A stretch of 10,216 nt of DNA from Pseudomonas sp. (lineage in GTDB: Bacteria > Pseudomonadota > Gammaproteobacteria > Pseudomonadales > Pseudomonadaceae), in the NCBI GenBank assembly GCA_003488145.1, contig DNMQ01000109.1:539-10754 (forward strand), read 5' to 3'. Position 1 is the stretch's first letter. Each line of letters opens with the position of its first letter. The notes under the pieces were generated by a model. It saw nothing but the letters and a program-made list of their open reading frames with translations, was not told the origin of the DNA and ran no database searches. Below are positions 1-6,689 of the stretch, piece after piece. Position numbers and translations under genes: made by a program.

Positions 1-971
1 CGCTGATGGGCTCGAACCTCAATGACGGCAGCGAGGTGCTGATCGCCCCTCTGCCGCTTTACCACATCTACGCCTTCACCTTTCACTGCATGGCGATGAT
101 GCTCAGCGGCAACCACAACATCCTGATCTCCAATCCGCGCGACCTGCCGGCGATGATCAAGGACCTGTCGAAGTATCGCTTCAGCGGCTTCGTCGGCCTC
201 AACACGCTGTTCGTGGAGCTGTGCAACAGCGAAGACGTCCGCAAGCTAGATTTCTCCGCGCTCAAGGTCACCCTGTCGGGCGGCATGGCGCTGCAGCTGG
301 CGACGGCCGAGCGCTGGAAGCAGGTGACGGGTTGCCCCATCTGCGAAGGCTACGGCCTGACCGAAACCAGCCCGGTGGCTTCGGTCAATCCGATCGAGCA
401 CATCCAGATCGGCACCATCGGCATTCCGGTTCCTTCGACGCAGTTCAAGGTCATCAATGACGATGGCCAGGATCTGGCGCAAGGCGAGATCGGCGAGCTG
501 TGCATCAAGGGCCCGCAGGTGATGAAGGGTTACTGGCAGCGCCCCGAGGCCACTGCCGAAGTGATCGACGCCGAAGGTTGGTTCAAGTCGGGCGATATCG
601 GTGTCGTTCAGGAAGACGGCTACATCCGCATCGTCGACCGCAAGAAGGACATGATTCTGGTCTCCGGTTTCAACGTCTATCCCAACGAGCTGGAAGACGT
701 GCTCGCCGGTCTGCCAGGGGTGCTGCAATGCGCCGCCATTGGCGTGCCGGACGAGAAGTCCGGTGAGGCGATCAAGCTGTTCGTGGTGGTCAAGCCGGGG
801 GAGAGCCTGACCAAGGAACAGGTCATGCAGCACATGCACGATAACCTGACCGGCTACAAGCGCCCGAAGTCAGTGGAGTTCCGCGACAGTCTGCCGACCA
901 CCAACGTTGGCAAGATCCTGCGCCGTGAGTTGCGTGATGAAGAGTTGCGCAAGCTGGGCCACAAGAAGTAG
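1..971 (+). CDS. fadD: Long-chain-fatty-acid--CoA ligase, C-terminal part (FadD1-like, 5' end outside window)
   Basis: This enzyme activates free fatty acids with ATP and CoA to acyl-CoA through an acyl-adenylate, at the inner membrane, as the entry step to beta-oxidation. The frame is open from the first base (first whole codon at 3) to TAG at 969-971, giving 322 residues of a family usually about 560 long, so the N-terminal part lies upstream. The adenylate-forming motif GYGLTETSP is encoded around 349-375. The C-terminal signature GDIGVVQEDGYIRIVDRKKD follows around 592-651, then VSGFNVYPNELED, and the catalytic lysine of NVGKILRREL is codon 912-914. From memory the sequence is close to P. 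aeruginosa FadD1. P. aeruginosa has adjacent fadD2 and fadD1, and the copy nearer hrpA is fadD1, which favours that paralogue here, but the 1/2 assignment is inference. The ATG at position 6 is an internal methionine, not the start. A strong terminator follows. Confidence 0.95.
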   Translation, partial: LMGSNLNDGSEVLIAPLPLYHIYAFTFHCMAMMLSGNHNILISNPRDLPAMIKDLSKYRFSGFVGLNTLFVELCNSEDVRKLDFSALKVTLSGGMALQLATAERWKQVTGCPICEGYGLTETSPVASVNPIEHIQIGTIGIPVPSTQFKVINDDGQDLAQGEIGELCIKGPQVMKGYWQRPEATAEVIDAEGWFKSGDIGVVQEDGYIRIVDRKKDMILVSGFNVYPNELEDVLAGLPGVLQCAAIGVPDEKSGEAIKLFVVVKPGESLTKEQVMQHMHDNLTGYKRPKSVEFRDSLPTTNVGKILRRELRDEELRKLGHKK

Positions 972-986
972 GTACTCGTACCTCGA

Positions 987-1018
987 CGAAAAAACCCCGC
1001 CTCGGCGGGGTTTTTTCG
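987..1018 (+). terminator. Intrinsic terminator after fadD
   Basis: A perfect inverted repeat has arms CGAAAAAACCCCGCC and GGCGGGGTTTTTTCG around a TC centre (effectively a CTCG loop). A six-T run in the 3' arm and more T residues follow at 1019-1023. The matching A-run on the left arm means it could also work on the opposite strand. It begins 15 bases after the fadD stop and separates fadD from the receptor genes. Confidence 0.93.
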
Positions 1019-1133
1019 TTTTTGCGAACAGCGTTCATCGGCAGCGCCCGTCACAGCTTGAATTAGCGCTTGGTAGCGTTCTCCTCGTGATGTAGTCAGT
1101 GGCACAATGGCACTACTTAACCGCGTTTTTCAT

Positions 1134-1139
1134 GGGGGA
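1134..1139 (+). promoter_or_regulatory. Ribosome binding site deciding the first receptor's start
   Basis: GGGGGA lies 7 bases before ATG 1147. This supports 1147 over the in-frame upstream start at 1099, which would add 16 non-hydrophobic residues before the first membrane segment and would break the colinearity with the second receptor. Confidence 0.75.
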
Positions 1140-1146
1140 TTTCCAG

Positions 1147-2832
1147 ATGCTGTCATCACTACGATTGCGAGTGAAACTGCTCTTGCTTGCCCTTGGCCCG
1201 ATTCTGCTGCTCGCTGTCCTGCTCAGCGGCGTTGCGGTGATCGAGCTGCAGGATCTGGCTGACCAGCAGGAAACGCAGACCCGCGCTAGCCTCATCCGCG
1301 ACCGACGCGCCGAACTCGAAAGTTACGTGCAGCTCGCCCGCAATGCGATTGCGCCGATCTATGAGCGCTCCGCCGCAGGCGACCTGCAGGCCCGCGATCA
1401 GGCCGTGGCGCTGCTGGAAGGGCTGACCTACGGCCGCGAGGGCTACTTCTGGGGTTACGACGGGCAGTCCGTTCGCGTGTTCCAAGGCGCGACCCGCGAG
1501 CGTATCGGTGAGAACTTTGCCGACTTCAAGGACCCGAATGGCGTGTATGCGATTCGTGAACTGGTCAAGGCGGGTCAGAACAGTAGCCACTACGTCGACT
1601 ACAGTTTCGCCGTGCCGGGCAGCAATGCACTGGTGCCCAAGGTCGGCTATGCCGAGTACCTGCCGAAATGGAACCTGGTATTCGGCACTTCGCTGAACCT
1701 GGATGACGTCGAGCGCGATGTCGGTGAGGCTCGGGCAGCCTTCCAGGCGCGCATCGACAGTCTCACGCTGATCATGCTTGGGTCCGCGCTGCTGCTGCTC
1801 ATCCTCGTTGCCGTGCTCGCGGTGCTGATGAGCAATGCCATTCTGCGGCCGCTGCTGCAGATCAAGCAGAACCTCGACGACATGGCCGAGGGCGATGGCG
1901 ACCTGACTCATCGCCTGCCGGTTACCAGCCGTGACGAGCTGGGTGAGCTGTCGGCATCGTTCAACCGCTTCGTCGAGAAGATCCACGTGCTGGTGCAACA
2001 GGTCGCCGGAACCACCGCGAAGCTGACCGGCCTGGTGGGTGAAGTCGCCAGCCAGGCGCAGCGTTCGGAGCACGCCATGGCCGATCAGCGCAGCGAAACC
2101 GACCAGGTGGCCACGGCAATCAACGAGATGTCGGCCGCTGCCCACGAAGTGGCGATGAGCGCCCAGCGTGCCGCCGAGGCCGCGCGCGAAACCGATCAGC
2201 AGGGCCTTGCGGCCAAGCAGGTCGTAGACCAGAGCATTCACCAGATTCACGAACTGGTGGGCGAGCTGCGCGGCAGCGGCGAGTCGCTGGAGGGGCTGCA
2301 ACAGGACGTGAAAGGCATCGTCGGTGTGCTCGACGTGATTCGTGCCATTGCCGAGCAGACCAACCTGCTGGCGCTCAATGCCGCCATCGAGGCAGCCCGT
2401 GCCGGCGAGGCGGGGCGTGGCTTCGCGGTGGTGGCTGACGAGGTAAGGGCGCTGGCCAGCCGCACGCAGCAGAGCACCGGCGAGATTCAGGGCATGATCG
2501 ATCGCCTGCAGAACGCAACTTCGAACACCGTCAGCACCATGCTGCGCGCCGGTGAGAAAGGCGAGAGCACTCGTGATCACGCCAATCAGGCCGGGGAGTC
2601 GCTGGATGCCATCTCCGCACTGATCGGCACCATCAATTCGATGAACGCGCAGATCGCCGCCGCAGCCGAAGAGCAGACCGCCGTGGCCGAGGAAATCAAC
2701 CGCAGCGTGCACCATATCGCCGACGCGGTGGACGGTGTGGCCAGCGATGCCGCCCAGGGCGCGCAAACCGCACGTGAACTCAATGGTCTGGCGGAACAGC
2801 TCCAGCGGCTGGTGGGACAGTTCCGCATCTGA
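1147..2832 (+). CDS. Methyl-accepting chemotaxis protein, sCache-type sensor (tandem copy 1)
   Basis: This is an inner-membrane chemoreceptor that signals through CheA/CheW to the flagellar motor. The 561-residue protein has a short basic N-terminus, TM1 at about 11-32, a periplasmic sensor at about 40-200, TM2 at about 206-228, HAMP at about 229-281 and a long helical signalling domain to 561. The sensor is a single-Cache (Cache_2/sCache_2) type: YFWGYD at 100-105, [11 protein letters not shown] from 129 and [20 protein letters not shown] from 164. The kinase-contact hairpin tip is canonical ([20 protein letters not shown] from 403). No CheR-tethering pentapeptide is present; it ends VGQFRI, common in Pseudomonas receptors. 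Characterised Pseudomonas receptors with this sensor, such as McpP of P. putida, bind small carboxylates (acetate, pyruvate, propionate, lactate), so that ligand class is likely here by inference. No convincing sigma-28 or sigma-54 site was seen upstream. Confidence 0.95.
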   Translation: MLSSLRLRVKLLLLALGPILLLAVLLSGVAVIELQDLADQQETQTRASLIRDRRAELESYVQLARNAIAPIYERSAAGDLQARDQAVALLEGLTYGREGYFWGYDGQSVRVFQGATRERIGENFADFKDPNGVYAIRELVKAGQNSSHYVDYSFAVPGSNALVPKVGYAEYLPKWNLVFGTSLNLDDVERDVGEARAAFQARIDSLTLIMLGSALLLLILVAVLAVLMSNAILRPLLQIKQNLDDMAEGDGDLTHRLPVTSRDELGELSASFNRFVEKIHVLVQQVAGTTAKLTGLVGEVASQAQRSEHAMADQRSETDQVATAINEMSAAAHEVAMSAQRAAEAARETDQQGLAAKQVVDQSIHQIHELVGELRGSGESLEGLQQDVKGIVGVLDVIRAIAEQTNLLALNAAIEAARAGEAGRGFAVVADEVRALASRTQQSTGEIQGMIDRLQNATSNTVSTMLRAGEKGESTRDHANQAGESLDAISALIGTINSMNAQIAAAAEEQTAVAEEINRSVHHIADAVDGVASDAAQGAQTARELNGLAEQLQRLVGQFRI

Positions 2833-2860
2833 TCGACAAGTCGCTCTAGAACGGGCCATC

Positions 2861-2887
2861 ACGAAACCCTGCCAGGCAGGGTTTCGT
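2861..2887 (+). terminator. Hairpin after first receptor gene, probable terminator
   Basis: A perfect 12-bp stem (left arm ACGAAACCCTGC, right arm GCAGGGTTTCGT) has a CAG loop and starts 28 bases after the stop. The T-run is within the right arm (GTTTCGTCGTT) rather than after it, so termination may be partial. The symmetric A/T arms would also suit the opposite strand. Confidence 0.6.
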
Positions 2888-2999
2888 CGTTCATGGGGTA
2901 AAGAAAGATCCCGCCAGGTCGACAACCCGAAGGTACTTGCGCAATTGGTGCTTAAGTGGCGCCTGTTTTTTGTCGCAATTTCTCTTGCTACAAGTACCT

Positions 3000-3005
3000 A
3001 AAGGA
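3000..3005 (+). promoter_or_regulatory. Ribosome binding site deciding the second receptor's start
   Basis: AAAGGA lies 10 bases before ATG 3016. This supports starting at [10 protein letters not shown], which matches the start of the first receptor residue for residue, rather than the GTG at 2956, which would add 20 unrelated residues. Confidence 0.75.
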
Positions 3006-3015
3006 ATCGATCAGA

Positions 3016-4701
3016 ATGCTCTCCAATCTTCGTTTACGAATGAAGCTGCTGTTGCTCACGCTGGGCCCGATTCTACTGCTCTCCATCCTCCTCAGCGGCA
3101 TCGCCGTCTATGAATTGCGCGCACTGGCCGAACAGCAGGAAGAGCACACCCGCAAGAGCCTCATTCAGGATCGGCGTGCCGAGCTCAAGCATTACGTCGA
3201 GCTTGCGCGCAATGCCATCGGGCCGATCCATGAGCGCTCCGCCGAAGGCGACATGCAGGCGCGCGATCAGGCGGTGACCATTCTCGAGCGAATGTCCTAT
3301 GGCAAAGACGGCTATTTCTGGGGCTATGACTCCAAGGCCGTGCGCATCCTGCAGGGCAACACCAAGGACAAGATCGGCCAGAGCTTCTACGACTACCGTG
3401 ACCCGAACGGTGTCTACGCCATTCGCGAGCTGGTGCGCGCCGGCCAGGACGGCAGCCACTACGTCGACTACAGCTTTGTGCTGGGTGACAGCAGTGTGCT
3501 GGTGCCCAAGGTCGGCTATGCCGAATTCCTGCCCAAATGGAACATGGTCTTCGGCACATCGTTGAACCTGGATGGCGTCGAGCGCGACGTGCAAGCCGCG
3601 CGGGCAGAGTTTCAGGAGCGCATCGACGGGCTGGTAGCCATCATGCTGGTTTCGGCGTTCGCGCTGCTGGCGTTGATGGCGCTGCTAGCCGTCTTCATGA
3701 GCAATGCCCTGCTCAGTCCGCTGCTGCTGATCAAGCGCAACCTGGATGACATGGCCCAGGGCGACGGCGACCTGACCCAGCGGCTACCGATCACCAGCCA
3801 GGATGAACTGGGTGAGCTGGCCATGTCGTTCAACCGCTTCGTCGAGAAGATCCATTCACTGGTACAGCAGGTCGCCGGCACCACCACGCAATTGAGCGGG
3901 CTGGTCGGTGCGGTGGCCAGCCAGGCGCAGCGCTCGGAACAGGCCATGGCCGACCAGCGCAGCGAGACCGATCAGGTCGCCACGGCGATCAACGAGATGT
4001 CGGCCGCGGCCCACGAGGTCGCGATGAGCGCCCAGCGTGCCGCCGAAGCGGCGCAGCAGACCGATCAGCAGGGCGTTGCGGCCAAGCAGGTAGTCGATCA
4101 GAGCATCCGCCACATTCACGAACTGGTGGGCGAGCTGCGTGGTAGCGGTGAGTCGCTGGAAGGGCTGCAGCAGGACGTGAAAGGCATCGTTGGTGTGCTT
4201 GACGTGATCCGCGCCATCGCCGAGCAGACCAACCTGCTGGCGCTCAATGCGGCCATCGAGGCAGCCCGTGCCGGTGAGGCAGGTCGCGGTTTCGCCGTGG
4301 TCGCCGACGAAGTACGTGCCCTTGCCAGCCGTACCCAGCAGAGCACCGGTGAAATCCAGGGCATGATCGACCGTCTGCAGAGCGCCACTTCCAACACCGT
4401 CGCCACCATGTTGCGCGCTGGCGAGAAAGGCGAGAGCACCCGTGACCAGGCCAACCAGGCCGGTGAGTCACTGGATGCCATCTCCGCACTGATCGGCACC
4501 ATCAACTCGATGAACGCGCAGATCGCCGCCGCAGCCGAGGAGCAGACCGCCGTCGCGGAAGAGATCAACCGCAGCGTGCACCACATTGCCGATGCGGTGG
4601 ACGGTGTGGCCAGCGACGCCGCTCAGGGAGCCCAGACCTCCCGCGAACTGAATGGACTGACCGTGCAACTGCAGCAGCTGGTCGGTCAGTTCCGAATCTG
4701 A
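3016..4701 (+). CDS. Methyl-accepting chemotaxis protein, sCache-type sensor (tandem copy 2)
   Basis: This is a paralogue of the preceding receptor with identical length (561 residues) and no indel visible by eye. It has the same layout: TM1 at about 11-32, single-Cache sensor, TM2 near 206-228, HAMP, and signalling domain with the tip at about 403. The sensor keeps [18 protein letters not shown] and [20 protein letters not shown]. By eye it differs from copy 1 at about 44 of about 150 sensor positions, against about 20 of about 280 in the signalling domain. The differences include the stretch between YVDYSF and LVPKVGYAE and the segment just after YFWGYD, both candidates for altered ligand contact. 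No CheR-binding pentapeptide is present; it ends VGQFRI. It has its own ribosome binding site, and the 183-base gap with a hairpin suggests separate transcription from copy 1. The ligand is probably a small organic acid by family, unproven. Confidence 0.95.
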   Translation: MLSNLRLRMKLLLLTLGPILLLSILLSGIAVYELRALAEQQEEHTRKSLIQDRRAELKHYVELARNAIGPIHERSAEGDMQARDQAVTILERMSYGKDGYFWGYDSKAVRILQGNTKDKIGQSFYDYRDPNGVYAIRELVRAGQDGSHYVDYSFVLGDSSVLVPKVGYAEFLPKWNMVFGTSLNLDGVERDVQAARAEFQERIDGLVAIMLVSAFALLALMALLAVFMSNALLSPLLLIKRNLDDMAQGDGDLTQRLPITSQDELGELAMSFNRFVEKIHSLVQQVAGTTTQLSGLVGAVASQAQRSEQAMADQRSETDQVATAINEMSAAAHEVAMSAQRAAEAAQQTDQQGVAAKQVVDQSIRHIHELVGELRGSGESLEGLQQDVKGIVGVLDVIRAIAEQTNLLALNAAIEAARAGEAGRGFAVVADEVRALASRTQQSTGEIQGMIDRLQSATSNTVATMLRAGEKGESTRDQANQAGESLDAISALIGTINSMNAQIAAAAEEQTAVAEEINRSVHHIADAVDGVASDAAQGAQTSRELNGLTVQLQQLVGQFRI

Positions 4702-4713
4702 TTCGACGTTCTC

Positions 4714-4740
4714 CGGCGGCAGGTGCAACGCCTGTCGCCG
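4714..4740 (+). terminator. GC-rich hairpin after second receptor, possible terminator (first of two)
   Basis: Arms CGGCGGCAGG and CCTGTCGCCG pair over 10 positions including one G-U, around the loop TGCAACG, 12 bases after the receptor stop. It is followed only by TTGCT, so it is not a textbook intrinsic terminator. Confidence 0.4.
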
Positions 4741-4748
4741 TTGCTGAA

Positions 4749-4768
4749 CGGCGCTGTTTCCAGCGCCG
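4749..4768 (+). terminator. GC-rich hairpin after second receptor (second of two)
   Basis: A perfect 8-bp stem, CGGCGCTG and CAGCGCCG, has a TTTC loop and begins eight bases after the previous hairpin. No T-run follows. Together the two may end or protect the receptor transcript. Confidence 0.4.
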
Positions 4769-4839
4769 CTCCGCCAGAAGTCACTAAAGCGCCTCGATGA
4801 AGTTCCCTGCAACCCGATCAACGGTGCTACCGGCGGGCG

Positions 4840-4960
4840 GCTGTCTCAGAACCGAGACGGCGGCCGTTCGGTCTAGCTCCCTATGGCCGCGTCCGCTGAA
4901 AGCAGTAGGGGACGATGGCGCAAGCCACAGGCGGCCTGCCCATCAATCCGTTGCAAGGAT
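4840..4960 (+). promoter_or_regulatory. Structured 5' leader of the aminopeptidase gene (unidentified)
   Basis: The stretch before the aminopeptidase contains no credible gene but several adjacent foldable elements. Stem 4840-4847 pairs with 4854-4861 (GCTGTCTC/GAGACGGC, one G-U). TCCCTA at 4878-4883 pairs with TAGGGG at 4906-4911 and stacks on CTG/CAG at 4896-4905. A stem with a GNRA loop lies at 4916-4927 (TGGC-GCAA-GCCA). ATCC at 4946-4949 pairs with GGAT at 4957-4960, enclosing or covering the ribosome binding site. GCGGCC at 4860-4865 can alternatively pair with GGCCGC at 4885-4890, giving mutually exclusive folds. This could be a cis-regulatory RNA or fortuitous folding of GC-rich sequence. 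I cannot match it to a known riboswitch class. Confidence 0.35.
4955..4959 (+). promoter_or_regulatory. Ribosome binding site deciding the aminopeptidase start
   Basis: AAGGA lies 10 bases before ATG 4970, which begins a classic signal peptide. The in-frame ATG at 4883 would place 29 charged and polar residues in front of the signal peptide and has no ribosome binding site. Confidence 0.75.
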
Positions 4961-4969
4961 GAGTTACCC

Positions 4970-6574
4970 ATGCACAAAAAAAACAATGCTGTTCGGGTAG
5001 TTGCTTCTCTCGCATTACTTACCGGCAGTGTCGCGTTTGCGGCGCCGCAGGTAGACACCCCGCAATTCAACGACTTCTGGACGCCGGACAAGCCCAACGC
5101 GGCGTTGTGCCGTTCGCCCTTGCTGGTCGGCACTCCGGTCGGTTTGCCGCGCTGCATGCAGGCGAGCAACGTCATGAAGCACCTGGAGGCGTTGCAGGAC
5201 ATCGCCATGATGAACGACGGCAATCGTGCGTCCGGTCAGCCCGGTTATCAGGCGTCGATCGACTACGTGCGCAGCCGCCTGCAGCGCGCCGGTTATCGCG
5301 TCGAAGTGCAGGCCTTCCCGTTCCTCGCCTTCTATCCCGTCAGCCCCGGCACGCTGAGCGCCGTGGCGCCGCAGCCGGCCCAGTACGTCTGGGAGGAGGA
5401 TTTCACCTACGCCGATCAGACCGATCCGGGCAGCGTCACCGCGCCGGTAGTGCCGGTCGACCTGGCTCTCGGCGCTGGCAACACTTCCACCAGCGGCTGT
5501 GAGCCCGAGGACTTCGCCGGTTTCCCGGCCGGTGCCATCGCCTTGATGCAGCGCGGCACCTGTCCGTTCGGGCAGAAGGCGAGCAATGCCGCGGCGGCCG
5601 GTGCGGCTGGCGCCATCATCTTCAACCAGGGGGACACCGAGGACCGCAAGGGGCTGCTGGTCGCAACCCTGGGCGAGGACTACAGCGGCGGCATCCCGGT
5701 GATGTTCTCGACCTACGATAACGGCGTGGCCTGGTCGCAGACCGCGGGGCTGCAACTGAGCATGAACGTCGACGTGGTGCGCGAGCAGACCGAGACCTAC
5801 AACCTGCTGGCCGAAACGCGTCGCGGCGATCCGGGCAACGTGGTCATGGTCGGCGCGCACCTGGACTCGGTGTTCGAAGGGGCGGGCATCAACGACAACG
5901 GCTCGGGCAGCGCCGCGCTGCTGGAAATGGCGCTGCTGATGAGCAAGGCGCGGCCGGAAAACAAGGTGCGCTTTGCCTGGTGGGGCGCGGAGGAGTCCGG
6001 CCTGGTGGGCTCGACCTACTACGTCACGCAGCTACCGGACGAGGAGAAACAGCGCATCAAGGCCTATCTGAACGTCGACATGATCGGTTCGCCGAACTAT
6101 GCCAACTTCATCTATGACGGCGATGGCTCCGACTTCGGCCTGCAGGGGCCACCAGGCTCGGCTGCCATCGAACGCCTGCTGCGCACCTACTTCCAGCTGC
6201 GCAATGCGCCGTCTGAAGGCACCGAGATCGACTTCCGCTCCGACTACGCACAGTTCTTCGAGGACGGCATTGCCTTCGGCGGTCTGTTCACCGGTGCCGA
6301 GGACATCAAGACCGAGGAGCAGGCGCAGCGCTACGGCGGCGCAGCCGGCCAGCCGTTCGATCCGTGCTATCACAACGAATGCGACAACCTCGGCAACATC
6401 TCCACCGAGGCGCTGGAGTTGCACGGTGACGCGCTGGCCTTCGCCACCAGCTGGCTGTCGCTGTCGACCCGGATGATCGATGACGAGATCGCCGCGGCGG
6501 CTGAGCAGAGAATCGGCAGCATGCGCATCCAGCAGGTGCAGGAGAAGTCGCGCTGGGGTCACTGGATCCGTTGA
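4970..6574 (+). CDS. Secreted M28 zinc aminopeptidase with PA domain (PaAP-like)
   Basis: This is an exported metallo-aminopeptidase, 534 residues, colinear from memory with P. aeruginosa PaAP (PA2939, about 536 residues), a leucine-preferring enzyme secreted by the Xcp type II system. The signal peptide is MHKKNNAVRV plus a hydrophobic core, with likely cleavage after A24 (VAFA|AP). A PA domain is inserted at about 150-270 (SGC at 175-177, MQRGTCPFG, AGAAGAIIFNQG). Predicted zinc and catalytic residues of the M28 fold are H297 (GAHLDS), D309 (GINDNGSGS), E341/E342 (WWGAEESG), D370 (NVDMIGSPN) and H468 (CYHNECD). Six cysteines in the exported part (ALCRSP, LPRCMQ, SGCEPE, RGTCPF, DPCYH, NECD) suggest three disulphides. 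PaAP is activated by removal of a short C-terminal propeptide, and the tail RWGHWIR resembles its RWGH end, so similar latency is likely. Its role is nutrient release from extracellular peptides. Confidence 0.95.
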   Translation: MHKKNNAVRVVASLALLTGSVAFAAPQVDTPQFNDFWTPDKPNAALCRSPLLVGTPVGLPRCMQASNVMKHLEALQDIAMMNDGNRASGQPGYQASIDYVRSRLQRAGYRVEVQAFPFLAFYPVSPGTLSAVAPQPAQYVWEEDFTYADQTDPGSVTAPVVPVDLALGAGNTSTSGCEPEDFAGFPAGAIALMQRGTCPFGQKASNAAAAGAAGAIIFNQGDTEDRKGLLVATLGEDYSGGIPVMFSTYDNGVAWSQTAGLQLSMNVDVVREQTETYNLLAETRRGDPGNVVMVGAHLDSVFEGAGINDNGSGSAALLEMALLMSKARPENKVRFAWWGAEESGLVGSTYYVTQLPDEEKQRIKAYLNVDMIGSPNYANFIYDGDGSDFGLQGPPGSAAIERLLRTYFQLRNAPSEGTEIDFRSDYAQFFEDGIAFGGLFTGAEDIKTEEQAQRYGGAAGQPFDPCYHNECDNLGNISTEALELHGDALAFATSWLSLSTRMIDDEIAAAAEQRIGSMRIQQVQEKSRWGHWIR

Positions 6575-6584
6575 TCGGCTGAAC

Positions 6585-6608
6585 ACCGCGCCGGCATGCC
6601 GGCGCGGT
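6585..6608 (+). terminator. Perfect 24-base palindrome between aminopeptidase and hrpA
   Basis: The left arm ACCGCGCCGGCA is exactly complementary to the right arm TGCCGGCGCGGT (10-bp stem with an ATGC loop), starting 11 bases after the aminopeptidase stop. The downstream sequence has only short pyrimidine runs (CCCTTTCCCTT around 6620-6630). It is probably a transcription end hairpin with weak U-tract, and works symmetrically on both strands. Confidence 0.55.
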
Positions 6609-6689
6609 CCCTGCACACACCCTTTCCCTTCGGCCGGCCGGGCAAATCTGCGACAATCGCGCCCTTCACGAATTGCCCCACGGCTGTCC

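Noticed and set aside
970..983. Palindrome AGGTAC-TC-GTACCT overlapping the fadD stop
   Set aside because: A two-base centre is too tight for a good hairpin and there is no second copy. It is probably incidental to the terminator next to it.
1100..1113. Direct repeat TGGCAC-AA-TGGCAC as a sigma-54 promoter or operator
   Set aside because: Neither TGGCAC is followed by GC at the required -12 spacing. A six-base repeat alone is too short to call an operator.
1159..2925. A 588-codon open frame on the minus strand opposite the first receptor
   Set aside because: It has the same codon-bias cause; the plus strand is an unmistakable chemoreceptor and the antisense product has no family features.
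2953..2979. FliA (sigma-28) promoter for the second receptor
   Set aside because: TAAG and GTCGCAAT have the right 15-base spacing, but the -10 matches GCCGATAA at only 4 of 8 positions, and the first receptor has no counterpart.
4878..4940. Cobalamin or c-di-GMP-I riboswitch
   Set aside because: AGCCA..GGC..CCTGCC at 4923-4940 recalls a B12 box, and CTGAAAGCAG..GGGGACG..GCAAGCCAC recalls the c-di-GMP-I core. However, the other invariant blocks (GGCAAACC and the 3' GGTAGC/GGGTTGCC for c-di-GMP-I; the GGGAA and CTGCCCCCGCAAC blocks for cobalamin) are not there, so neither name is assigned.
6634..6660. Sigma-70 promoter for hrpA (GACAAT near 6652)
   Set aside because: The -10 match is only moderate and the sequence 17 bases upstream (TTCGGC) is a poor -35.
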